Source: Sorex araneus (taxonomy: Eukaryota > Chordata > Mammalia > Eulipotyphla > Soricidae). From it: a stretch of DNA of 64,000 nt. Below, in pieces: positions 24,564 through 36,500 of the stretch. The notes below the pieces were generated by a model. That model saw nothing but the letters and a program-made list of their open reading frames with translations. It was not told where the DNA came from and made no database searches. The stretch's first letter is position 1. Each line of letters begins with the position of its first letter. The stretch lies in assembly GCF_027595985.1 (NCBI RefSeq), contig NC_073304.1:222384223-222448222 (forward strand), given 5' to 3'. The position numbers and the translations under genes were made by a program.

Positions 24564-27500
24564 TTCTCTCTCTTTTTCTTTCTCTCTCTCTCTCTCTTCT
24601 TTCTTTCTTTTTTTTTTTTACTTTTTTGGGTCACACCCGGCGTTGCACAGGGGTTACTCCTGGCTCTGCACTCAGGAATTAGTCCTGGCAGTGCTCAGGA
24701 GACCATATGGGATGCTGGGAATCGAACCTGGGTCGGCCGCGTGCAAGGCAAACACCCTACCCGCTGTGCTATTGCTCCAGCCCCCACTCTCTCTTTCTTT
24801 CTTTCTTTCTTTTTCTTTTTCACTTTCTTTCTCTCACTTTCTTCCTTCGTTCATTCCTTTCCTCCCTCCCTTTCTTCCCTCCCTCTTCCCTCCCTCCCTC
24901 CCTCCCACCCTCCCTTTCTTCCCTCCCTCTTCCCTCCCTCCCTCCCTCCCACCCTCCCTCCCTCCCTTCCTTCCTTCCTTCCTTCCTTCCTTCCTTCCTT
25001 CCTTCCTTCCTTCCTTCCTTCCTTCCTTCCTTCCTTCCTTCCTTCCTTCCTTCCTTCCTTCCTTCCTTCCTTCCTTCCTTCCTTCCTTCCTTCTTTGTTT
25101 TGTTTTTGTTTTGGGGCCACAACCTGCGATGCTCAGGGGTTACTCCTGACGGGCTTGGGGAATCTAGACGGGATGCTGGGAACAAACCTGATTTGCTGCA
25201 AGCAGGCAATGCAGCTCCCGCTCGGGGCCCTTGCTTTGCCTTTTCTGGGGTGGCTGCCGCTTTATATTACACCGGCGGCTGCGAGTCTGTTTTCTGGGGG
25301 CCTGAGGCTGAGGGAAGTTAGGTGACTTCTGTCTGAGACTACAGAGTTGGGGTTTGAATCTATGGATGGAAAAGGGCTGGGAATCTTTGGAGGCGCTGCC
25401 ATGGGACCGAGTTCGAGTTATCGGTCGTGGCCCGCTTGCGCCCCGCTCCCGCCCTCACCCCTCACCTTCCTTCCTCCAGTGGAACATGCAGCGGGCGAGC
25501 GCGGCCAGGCCCGTGGCCAGGAGCAGAGACAGCAGCACCAGCACCGGCGCCAGCATGCGGGCCGTGGGCACCAGTGTCCTGTGGGCGACACGGGGGGCGC
25601 AGGGCTGGTACCTGAGTTGGCCTTCTCTTTATAAATTAATTTTATTATTTATTATTTATTGATTATTCATTATTTAAGCTCGTTCGGACGAGCCTCATGC
25701 ATGAAGGAACCGGCAGAGAAACTCAGGTACGTGGGACCCGGGGCCGAGATCTCCAAGGCTGCTCGAATGGGGACTGGGCCTCTTCCACCCAGATGCCCCA
25801 TTTTCCAGTAGCTAGGCAGTCACACCCAGAAATTGCCCCTGGCGCCGTGTAATCTCATCAATGGCTAACATCCAGAGACTATAACGCCAAGCTCCGGGAA
25901 GCATCTGGTAGCCTAGTTCTCCCTCTTAAAGAACCTGGCACACTACTAAGAGTTTACTGCCCGCAAGGGGGAGAGCCTGGCAAATCTGACCCTGAAGAGC
26001 CTCTAATGTGGCACCGTTGGGAAGGACGAGTAAAGAGAGGCTGCTAACATCTCAGGGCTAGGACGAATGGAGACGTTACTGGGCCCGCTCGAGCAAATCG
26101 ATGATCAACGGGATGACAGTGATACAGTGATTTATTGATTTGATTTTGGTTTTGGGCCACACCCGGCCCAATTCAGAGGTTACTCCTGGCTCTGAACTCA
26201 GGAATGACTCCTGACGGTGCTCCTATGGGATGCCGGGGATCAAACCCAGATTAGCCGCGTGCAAGGCAAGTGCTCTCCCTGCTGTACTCTCGCTCTGCCC
26301 CCGAGGTGGGCTTCTCCGAGAGCTCCAGGTGTTCTCTGCGTTCAGCCTCACCTTTGGGTGCTCGCCAGGAGCTGAGTGGGCACTAGTTTGAGGGGCGTCA
26401 GGTCCCTGGCCAAGCTTCAGTGCCACCTTCAGCTGTGGACTCTGCCAGGAGCTCTTGGTTGTCACCCAGTCCCTCAGGTAAGGGAAATGGGGTGGGGGGG
26501 GCGGGGGAACGGGGTCCATATCCCCATGCCCAGGGCATAGGCAGAAGAGACTGAGCTGGAACGAGTCCCTAATAAAGCTGGGGTGGGGAGATGGGTGGGC
26601 CCGGGCACCCTTCAGCCCGCAGGCTTCTGACTCAGGGCAGTGGGAGTGTCCTGGTGTGTCGGTGACAGGGGTGACCCCCCTGCCCTTGGCCCAGGCTGTG
26701 GTCGCCTGGAGGAAGGAGCCCAGGCCTTGGAGGGGTCAGGAGTCCCTTGGCGGTGGCCCTGGTCCCCGGGGCTCACCTGGGCTTGGAGCTGCCGCTGCTG
26801 CTGGGGACCTGGCGGGGGTCCTCCGCCGAGGGGTCGTCCAGTCTGGCGGTGGGGCGGGAGGTCCCTGCAGGAGGAGAGGCCGCGGTGTGAGCGTGAGGAG
26901 AGGGCCCCGCGGAAGGAGACGTTCCGGGGGACAGGGAGGAGGTGCCTTCGTGGTCAGGAGGAGAGCCCCCTGCGAGCGGAGGGGCCGGGATCCCCGTCTT
27001 GGCTGTGCTGACTGCTGGGTGGCGACCAGAAGACGCTACAAGTCCAAAAGCAAAGCTTTAGCACTGGCCCTGACCCCGACCTCCGACCCTTGACCCGGCC
27101 CTCCTTCCCAGGGGGCCCAGAAGAAGCAGGTTGGAGTAGGCGCCCCCCAGGCACAGAACTTTGTGGGTTGGGGGGGCAGGTTTGTGGCTTTGCCTATGAC
27201 CTTCTCTGTGGGGAACTAAAATCCCCCCAGTCCCCGCGAGGTCACCCCTAGCGGTCACTCAGTAGTGGGGACCTTCCTTCGTTTCCCTGTAGTCCTGGCC
27301 AGCTCTCACCTCTGCGCCTGCTGGAAAGTTCTGTGCTTCCCCCCCTACCCCCCACACCTACTTCAACAACCACAGGGTGGGAGGGGGCTGGGCAGCAGCG
27401 GGGCCTGCTCGGCCTTCAACCCGAAGCTCCCCCGCAGCGAGTGGGGCTGGTGGCGTGTCTGGCCCTGCAGGGCTCACTGGAGTGGGGGGGGCGGTCCATG

Positions 27501-30500
27501 GCCCAGGAGGGGCAGACCCGTCACTCACTCGGTTCTGGGGCCTGAGTGGGCCAAGTGTGTGCCGTGGGCCCGGGGCTCCTTGTGGTAAGAGGCTGGAAGG
27601 AGGGCGCGGGGGAGGGGCAGCAGGGACCTGGGGAAAGGGAGAGGCTGGTCTCAGGGGCAGCCGGGAGCTGCCAGGACCTGATTTCCTGCCTTGAGGGCCG
27701 GGGGTGGGGGCCAGCAGTGCGCCCCTGCACCCCAAGTCCTTGCCCCATCTCTGAACGGTCTCTTTCACTGGCCGGGCTCGGCTGGGGGCAGCTCCATCCC
27801 CTTCTCCCCTCAGCACTCAGGGGCAGGCTCTGGCCACTGATCGCTGACCACTGACCACGGACCTCCCCCTCCTGCCGGCTTCCCTCCGCGCGCCCAGCTC
27901 CAGCTTCTCTTGCCCCTCAACTTCCCGCAGCCTGCCCTTTACACTAATACTGGTCTTGTCCCCAGATGGCCATATCCGGTGTTCCAGAACCATCCGTGGC
28001 TCCCCGTTTCCTTAGATTCAAACCCACACTTCCCGAGTGCCACTGAGCGCCCTGCACGCTTTCCGCGTGCTTCCGAGGCCTTCCGTGCCCAGACTCTGTC
28101 CCCGGCAGGGTCACCCTCTGCTCCTAGGCCTCTCGCTGCCTCCCCGCGTTGGACAGACCCTCTCCGCCTCACACACTTCTCTCTGTCACCTCCTCCGTCA
28201 GCCACCGCCTCCCTCGTGCCTTCCTGGACGGAGAGAGCCCCTTTTCCTCTGCATCCCGTGTGCCCTACCGGTGAAGCCAACATTCAGGGATGGGGCTCGG
28301 ACTGGCCTGCTGAGTCTCCCCAAGAGGCTGGGACCCCTCGGAGACCCCTCGCTTCTGCGGCCAGCACAGTGGGCAGTGTCCTGGTGTGGCCACTTTTCCG
28401 CCCACGCCAGCTGCCCGATTCCCCAGCCCGATTCATCAGCCTACCTTTGACCCAGGGCCAGCTTGAGCTCCAGTTCCTCCCCTCCACCCCCCACCTCATC
28501 CTCTCCCGCTGGTCTCAGGAAATGATCAAATAGTCTGCAAATAACCAGCACACAGCCACTTTTTCCTCCCCAATCTTTCTCCTTCTCCTGGGCTTGTTTC
28601 ACTGCTGGGATCCTTCAGGCAAAGGAGAGTCAGAGACAAAAGGAGCAACTCAGGGGGCTGGAGCGATAGCACAGCGGGTAGGGCGTTTGCCTTGCACGCG
28701 GCCGACCCGGGTTCGATTCCCAGCATCCCATATGGTCCCCTGAGCACTGCCAGGAGTGATTCCTGAGTGCATGAGCCAGAAGTAACCCCTGTGCATTGAC
28801 AGGTGTGACCCAAAAAGATAAAAAAAAAGGAGAAACTCAACTCCTGGGCTGGTCTCTCAGACCCCCTGAGGCCTCCTACCACCCACGGGGGGGGGGGGGT
28901 GGGAGGGGGGAGCTGATCAGTCGTTGTCAGTTAACTTTTCAGGAATTTTGTGAGCCTGTGTTTCAACTCTGGGTGCCTAGTAATGGGCCTGGCGTGGGGC
29001 ACCTGACACCCCCCGAAACTCACAAACACCATAGACCCAGCCACCGTGAACTGCTCCCCCTCCCCCCGCCACACACACATCACAGTCACTAAGTATTGAA
29101 AAATACTCTGACATGAGATGGAGGTCAAGGTGTCCAACAGGAAGTCACTGGCCACATCTCTATCACACAAAAGAATAAGAATACGGGCAACTGCACCTCA
29201 ATCCTTTTGGGGGGGCACGCCCAGTGATACTCAGGGCTTACTCCTGGTGCTGTACTCAGGGCTCACTCCTGGCAGTGCTCAGGGGACTGTGTGGGGCACC
29301 GGGGATTGGACCTGGGTTGGCTGCGTGCCCAGGCAAGCGCCCTCCCCACTGTCCTGTCGCTCTGGTCCTTCAATCTCAGGTAACAGTGAGAACCGGAAGA
29401 GACATGGACTGGTGCTGATTGCAGGGAGTGGGTTTGGCTGCTGCTGTCACTATTCATTGAGCTGATTTCCCTGAATTGGGCTGGAGCGATAGCACAGCGG
29501 GTAGGGAGTTTGCCTTGCATGTGGCCGACCCGGGTTCGATTCCTCTGTCCCTCTCGGAGAGCCCGGCAAGCTACCGAGAGTATCCCGCCCTCACGGCTGA
29601 GCCTGGCAAGCTACCTGTGGCGTATTCGATATGCCAAAAACCGTAACAGCAAGTCTTACAATGAGATGTTATTGGTGCCCGCTCGAGAAAACTGATGAAC
29701 AACGGGAAGACAGTGCTCCAGTGCTACAGATTTCCCTGAATTAAAATCAAGACACAGGACAGAGACCCATCTGGCGGTGGGCCCGAGCAAGCGACGGTCC
29801 CGTTGCTGGGGCTGCCAGAGGGGCTAGAGCAGGCCTCAAAGCCAGAACCGACCGGAGTTTGAATCCCGGGTACCCTCGACCTCTCTAGCTTCTTTCTCCT
29901 CAGTTCCAGGCAGTGAGGGGTGGGACGTCCTGGAGACCCTAAGAGATACTCTGGCCCTGGTCCTGAGAAACCCTGAGTGCCACAAGCCAGAGGCTGATGC
30001 CCGGCCATTTCTAGCTCTGGGAAAGCAGAGGGAAGAGAGGAAGGCCCGTGTCACCAGGGCTGGTGACACTTTGTGCAAAGCTCCAGCAGCAGCCACAGAA
30101 AACGGGAGAGAGCTGGGCCTCAAGCCTCACTACACCTGAGCCGCCCAGACACCCCAGGAGGGTGGCGCTCGAGCAGTGGGGGGCAGCGCTGCCCAGGCAC
30201 CGGGTGGGTGGGGGGGCCCTCGGGCCTTACCTGGGAAGACCAGCAGAGAGATGGGGACGCTGTCGTCGAGGCCCAGCTTCTGGACCCCGCACCAGTACTT
30301 CCCCGCGTCCTGCAGGCTGATTCCCCGTAGGGTTATTTTGAGCGTGCGCTCGTGACGGCTGTCCTGGATGGACACCTTGCCCACCGTCGTCTCCCGGCCA
30401 TCTGGGGTCGCGTAGACTGTGCCAGAGCAGCGGTTCAGCAGGTAGCCCACACCCCGGCACCAATATTTGTGGAACTTCTTCAGCTTGTCCCCGTAGGTGC

Positions 30501-33500
30501 AGCGCAGGGACACCGTGTCCCCTTCGAACCCGCTGATCTCCTTTGGACCCACCAGGGCTCCATAGCCTGAAACCACAGACGGGCAACGCCCGGATTCAGG
30601 ACACCCCGAAGCTCCCCTCAGCCCCCTCCCCTTAAGTGCTCTCCCCTCCACGCTCTCCACTGCCACCCCACCAGGAAGCTCGAACAGGGCTGATGCAACC
30701 CCCCGCCCCAAACCCAGGGTGGCTAGGGCCCCGCTAGTTTCAGGGGACCCAGACGATAGAACCGCGGGGAAGGCAATTGGCCTTGTATGCAGCTGGCCCA
30801 GGTTCGATCCTGGGCACCCCATGTGGTCCCCCGAGCCCGCTAGGAGTGATTCCTGAGCTCAAAGTCAGAAGTTAGCCCTGAGCACTGCCAGGGGTGGCTC
30901 CAAAGCAAAAAATAAAACAGGGGTTGAAGCGATAGGACAGCGGGTAGGGCGTTTGCCTTGCACTTGGCTGACCTGGGTTCAATCCCTGGCATCCCATATG
31001 GTCCCCCTAGCACTGACAGGAGTAATTCCTGAGTGCAAAGCCAGGAGTAACCCCTGAGCATCGCTGGGTGTGACCCAAAAAGCGAATAAATAAATAAATA
31101 AATAAAACAAAACACAAATCTGTTTCTAGGTTCAGCGAACTTGTAGTGGGAATCTCAGCACTATCGCTGAGTCACTGTGCAATCTTGGGAAGTTACTTAG
31201 CCTCTCTGGGCCTCTGAGTTTTCTCATCTGTGTTGGGGTCTCAGCAGCCAGTCTGAGACCCTGGCCAAATCCCCTGCCCTTAGAGACAGAAATAGGCTCT
31301 CTTCAAACAGGGCCCCAAGGCCCTGTGCCAGCACTCCGCCCAGAAGGGCTCCCTGGTCGAGGAGATAGTGGGATAAAACTTGAAAGTCACTGCTTGTCTG
31401 AGCTAAGCATACCCGGCCTTGGAAGGAGGGAACATAAATCATCAATTAACATCTGTAAAGGGCCTAGCAAAATGTTTACTTCAGAGCTGATAACCAGCTG
31501 TCCATTCCACCCACTCCTCCCTAAAATTTCTTCTTTAAATATTGGTATCTGAGCTTAATAAAACGAGAGTTGTGTTGACCTCTAACTCTCCCCTCTCTGC
31601 GTGGTTCTTTCTCGATGGCGGCGGTAGGGTGGCCGCGGTGCGCAGGGGGACAGGGCAGAGGCTTCTTCCCTTCCCACTCCCTCTCCCTATAGGGAGTAAG
31701 TCCGGTGGCTGGGGGATCATACTCCAGTTTGCCGGGGTCTAATGGCCAGGACCCTGACATCTGGCGCCACGAACAGGGACGGTGTGGACGTGGACAGCAA
31801 GGACATCGCTGGAATAAGGTATGATCCCCTGACCACCCCGAATCCATGCAGTAAAATAGGCGACTGCATTGGAGATGCCAGGCTGGTAATTCTGGAAGGG
31901 GAATGCAACTGGAGCTAAAGCTCTGCCCCCTGATAGTAAGGCAGGCTATCAGAAGAGTCCTCCTCGGGACAGGACTGTTTCAGTCAATTCTCACTTTGTT
32001 TTCGCTTCTCCCCCTGCCTATGGGGTGCCTAGCATCTGTTCTGTATTGTCTCATTCTTGCTGTGTATTTTCAAAAGGCCAGCAGCAACCACCTTTCTCCC
32101 CGCGGGCACGGGTCGAGCACTTAAATGCCACAGGGCGCTCGCCGCTAGAAAAGACACCCGTGATAGGATGAGGGGGTCACAGCCTCGGGTTCCAGATAAA
32201 CTCGAGTCCCCCACAGAAGAAAAACTGTGCAACGGGCAGGAACTCGTAAATAAGCATTCCATCCGTCACCATTTATTGCGGGCGCTGCTGAGTCTCTCTC
32301 CTCCGTATTCTTTCCTTTGCCTTGGTGGTCTCCTAGAGGGGCCATCCTCTATCCTGACCTTTTTGACCCTCCTAGATTCCCTAACATCATGGACAACTCC
32401 ATTCAGAAGGTGCATCACCTGGCTCTGAAAGCCCTATGTTATCTGCTAAAGAGTCGGGGGCTAGAATTCTCTGAAGATAGGGCAGCTAAGATCTGGGGCA
32501 CTATCCTTGAGGTGGCTCCGTGGGTTCCCACTGGGGACCTCTTCTCCTGGGACACCTGGATCAGGTAGAAAAGCTTGTTAGGGGACAGACAGAAAAAACA
32601 GGCAGAAGTCCCCCACCAGGTTTGCATGCAACAGTAGCAGATCTAAAAGCATGCTTCCAGGAGTGGCCTGGAGAGTGGGCCTCTCCAGATTCTAAACAAG
32701 CAGCTGTCTCAGGGCTGCCCCTTACTGATCAGGACATAGAAGATGAGTAGCTGAAGAAATTCTTGGGGGAGATAGACCTGAGCCTGTTCACCCCACTACC
32801 CCTCCAGAAGAAGCTTCTACTCCCTCTTTCGACCCAAGACTGGAGAAGGACTGTTGGAAACCCCTCTGGGCCTTCCCGGTTCAACCCGGGGGGAGCCTGG
32901 CCTGCAGTTTAATATGGGGCGCTTTCTTTAAGGAAGAATGCCACATGCAGGCAGACCGCAATGCTGCTGCCCAACCCCCCATCCCCATAACATACAGGCA
33001 GCAGATCAGTGGAGCGCAGGCCCCCAGCAGGCAGCCATCCCGGACCCTTATCAAGATCAGGTTCGAGCCTTGGCGTTATCAGCCTGGAGGCGGCTTGAGG
33101 AAGCCCCTCTGAGGCTCCCCGGGGTGGAATGCAACAAACTACAGAGCATAGGGCCGCTTGTACGGGCATGAAAACCAGCCCCATAGATAATTGGACATGT
33201 GCTACCCAAGATTCAGGGTCCCCTACGCAGACCCAGGTTCTAACTACAACCTTGCAGAATCAGAATAAACTACAGAAGGGGCAACCCCCAGGCTTGTCAA
33301 TAAAAGGGGGAAAGGAGACCAGTGTGCATGTTAGCATCCCCATTGTCAGCGGGGCACCACCAAAGATACCCATACTGCTGGCGGCGAGGAGTTCAAAGGA
33401 CAGCTAGACTCAGCCGCAGATAGAACTATGATTAGAATTGAGGAGCCCCTTCCAGAATGGAAAGAAGTGTGTCACTAAGGCAGCCTATCCCCATGTCTGA

Positions 33501-36500
33501 TAAGAAGATACTAGTTCCCTGCCTCAAACTAGTCTTGGCCAAGAAAGAAAAATGCTAGCATCTGACCACCTTAGGTTTCAACAACTTTGAAAAGGTTTTG
33601 CCGGCTTATATCAACAAAAGCGCTTTTTTTGATCCATTTCTAACAAGCAGGAAACTGGCTGACCAGGTTGGGAAACGGGGGAGCAATGTTCCCAATCGGC
33701 CGACAGGGCTCACTTTGCCCTGGGGACTGCCCCCTCCTTTCTCAGTCTATCAGTTTTCTCCCTGCCCTTTCTGAAGGATCAGATCGATCAATCAACTGCT
33801 GATGTGTGCACATGTACATGTAGTGATTTTAGTCAGTTTATTGTCCATCTGTCTGTCTGTCTGTCTGTCTGTCTGTGGAACACTCGAGTGTTAGAGTTAG
33901 TTTAAAGTCAGCAATTCTTAGACCTGGGCAAATAAAATCAAGGGAGGTCAGAGTGATATGAAGCCCAGCAATTTAAAAGATCTAGGTATCTTTGGAACTT
34001 GTTAGATCAGGATTAAACAAAGATTTCTAATCAGAATGTGGCGCCTACAAAGAAATTAAAATTTTCAATCTAAATTTCTTATTGGAAGAACATTAATAGT
34101 TGAAATTATTTTGAATTCCAGTATCTGTACTATCTAAGAAAAGCTACAGGATTAGAGCCAGAAACTAAAGTGAAATAGGAGTTCAGAGAATATAAGGCTT
34201 TATCCTACAAGCTTCAGCCAATTTAATAATAATAATAATAAGAAGAAGAAGCCATTTTATAAACAATAGAGGTACAGAAGACATTAAAATTAAGTTTCTT
34301 CATGTTTTCATAAACAGTGGCTGTTCAAGTATTTTCTTACGCTAATACCAAAGTTTGGTAAGAACCAAAGGCCTTTTTCTGTGTCTGAAAGCATGTTTGT
34401 ATTATTGTAAAGTATCTGGTATAGAAAATTCATGATTTGAAATAACTAAGGCAGAAGAACTATTGTCTAAATGTGTCTATTTGTTTGCATCTGAATTGGA
34501 TTGTTAGAACAACTGACCCAGGGGCATCTCAGGCAGTCAACTAGCCCCTGGACCATCCCTGTGTTTGTCATCTGAAAAGCCTCAGGGAAATGGAGAATGC
34601 TTCAGGACCTTAGGAAGGTAAATGAGCGAATGAGAATCCAGGGGATCCCATTGAGGGAAATGCCTTGGATCCCTGCCATCGATTGTAGCCTCTTCCTAAC
34701 TGTTCTTGATATAAAAGACTGCTTTTTTTTTTTTTCATCCCCCTACACCCAAATGATTGTGAAAAATTTGCCTTCTCAATCCCCAGCACCAATTTTTCAG
34801 GCCCAGATGAGAGATATGAATGGACAGTACTGCCCCAACGTATGGCAAATAGCCCCTCTTTTGCCAACAGTATGTAGCATCCTTATTGACACCCATACAA
34901 GAAATGACTAATGTAATTCTTTATATTTATATGAATGATGTTATAATAGGGAGCCCCAACGAGGCTGTTGTCAGTCAAGCATATCAGAAACTCCAGGAGC
35001 TCTTGAAAGAAGGTTTAGACATTTTGAAATTTTGATAAATTTCAAAAGTTGGCACCTTTTTCCATCCTTGGCACTACCCTCTGGCTCGACCATGCCACCC
35101 CTCTAAAACCCCAGCTCAGTGTATAGGAAGCCTATTCTCTCCCTGAGTTGCAAAGACTCTTAGGAGAGATTAACTGGCTCCGGGTGTGTATCCCTATCTC
35201 CTCAGGACAGCTTGCCCCCTTGTCCTCAGCACTGAGAGGACGAGAGCTGGCAGATGTTATTGAACTAGGGCCTGCGGAAAGAGCTGCACTAAAACCAGCT
35301 TTTAAAACAAAAAGGGGGAGCCAGCCCCCACCAGCAGTTAGGACTTGCACTCTTCAGATTAAATATATTAAATTTTTCAAAAGTATGCCTTTTCACCGGC
35401 ACTGGCAACTAAAAATTTTAGAGCTACTTAGCAAAAGGCTATTAAGGGGTTAATTTCAGATGTCAGCCCTATAGTCTGAAGCCACAGCATTGTACATTCC
35501 CAGCTCAGCCAGCCCTGCCTCAGTTGAAGACTGTATTTCAGACCCTCCCTAACCTCAACAGTAAATTCTAATCACACCTTCACCCAGCAGATAAGACTTG
35601 CTAATTTAGTTTGTTAACTCTTCTTCCAGGTATCTGGTTCTTGCAACTTTATAAATGAGAATGGGATTGGGAAACAATTGATTCTTATATTTGCATTAAA
35701 ATCTGACAGACACACAAAAAAGAAATAGTGGGAAACCTCCTTGTAGGAGGAAAAGTCTATGCTTATATTTTGACAGATAAACACCTACTAATGTACTCTG
35801 GGTCCTGCTATGGCTTCATCTGGAGTAAACTTCATCCTCCTGGTATAGACCTCAAACCACCTGAGACTCCACAACCCTCCAAACTTCAACCTCAAACAGA
35901 TCTCAGCTGGAAATCACAAGCAAATTTGAGGAAGAGTCAGCGACAAAGGACCCCCATAGGGAAGGACAGGCTGAATTGGCCTGAGGACTTAGTCTGGGAT
36001 TTACGGTACCAACCTAATCCTGAACCTCAGAGAATTTTGTACACAAGTGTAAAATCCTTACTGTTTCATGGTAATCTATGAGTGTTTTAATCCTTAAAAA
36101 GTGTTTTCCTAGAAATCAGAATTCTAAAAATGTCTCCAGGTTAATACATGTTGTAAGAACTTTAGTTGTGAGCATCTTTAAATCTATAAGAACTGATACA
36201 ATGTTTGTGACTGCAGAGTAGTTTTGCCATGTTAAATAAGATGATTGTCAACTTGTGTCCAAACTTGTGATATCATTTTGTACCAGTTTCAGTGAATTTA
36301 AACTTGTGGGATGACTACAGATGTATGTCTTAAGTCAGAAAGATAATGTATGGAGATATCATCAGTGAAAAGTAGAAAAGCAAAATGTAGTTGGCTTTGA
36401 AATGGAAAAGTTACAGGACATAATGGATGTAAAGGAGGTTTGAGGTTGTGTTTTGAGGAAAAGAAACTGTAATCAATTCATATTGTTGTAAAAACTCTTT

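Larger units (their letters stand above)
23785..25465 (-). other. CD300LG intron 5, mostly low-complexity
   Basis: About 1680 bp, of which about 24052-24610 is (TTTC)n-like, and 24786-25098 is pyrimidine-rich with pure (TTCC)n from about 24965. A reverse SINE (24618-24785) sits between them and another at about 25098-25215. A MIR piece lies at about 25290-25365. In the gene sense the tracts are (GAAA)n and (GGAA)n. Confidence 0.85.
27628..30230 (-). other. CD300LG intron 2
   Basis: Forward SINE at 28653-28830, reverse SINE at about 29195-29378, forward type B SINE at 29479-29730. The rest, including a 207-codon open frame at 27910-28533 (+), looks non-coding. Confidence 0.6.

Noticed and set aside
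23313-25325. 670-codon forward open frame
   Set aside because: It runs through (TTTC)n and (TTCC)n tracts and a SINE; the protein is Phe/Leu/Ser/Pro repeat and lies antisense in a CD300LG intron.
26777-26864. Shorter CD300LG exon 4 using the CTGCAG acceptor at 26865
   Set aside because: Considered first, but the frame upstream is open to 27035 and encodes stalk sequence that keeps phase with exon 3; kept only as a possible alternative form.
27910-28533. 207-codon forward open frame in CD300LG intron 2
   Set aside because: No motif, no splice context, GC-rich intron; likely chance.
28653-28830. tRNA gene at SINE heads
   Set aside because: A and B boxes are present, but each is part of a dispersed SINE with the same body and A-tail; no intact cloverleaf gene was found.
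30130-30822. Single 230-codon reverse frame as one CD300LG exon
   Set aside because: Only 30231-30566 is bounded by consensus splice sites; the flanks are intron that happens to be open.
33848-33877. Direct repeats as a CRISPR array
   Set aside because: Simple (TGTC)n microsatellite; this is eukaryotic DNA with no spacer pattern anywhere in the window.
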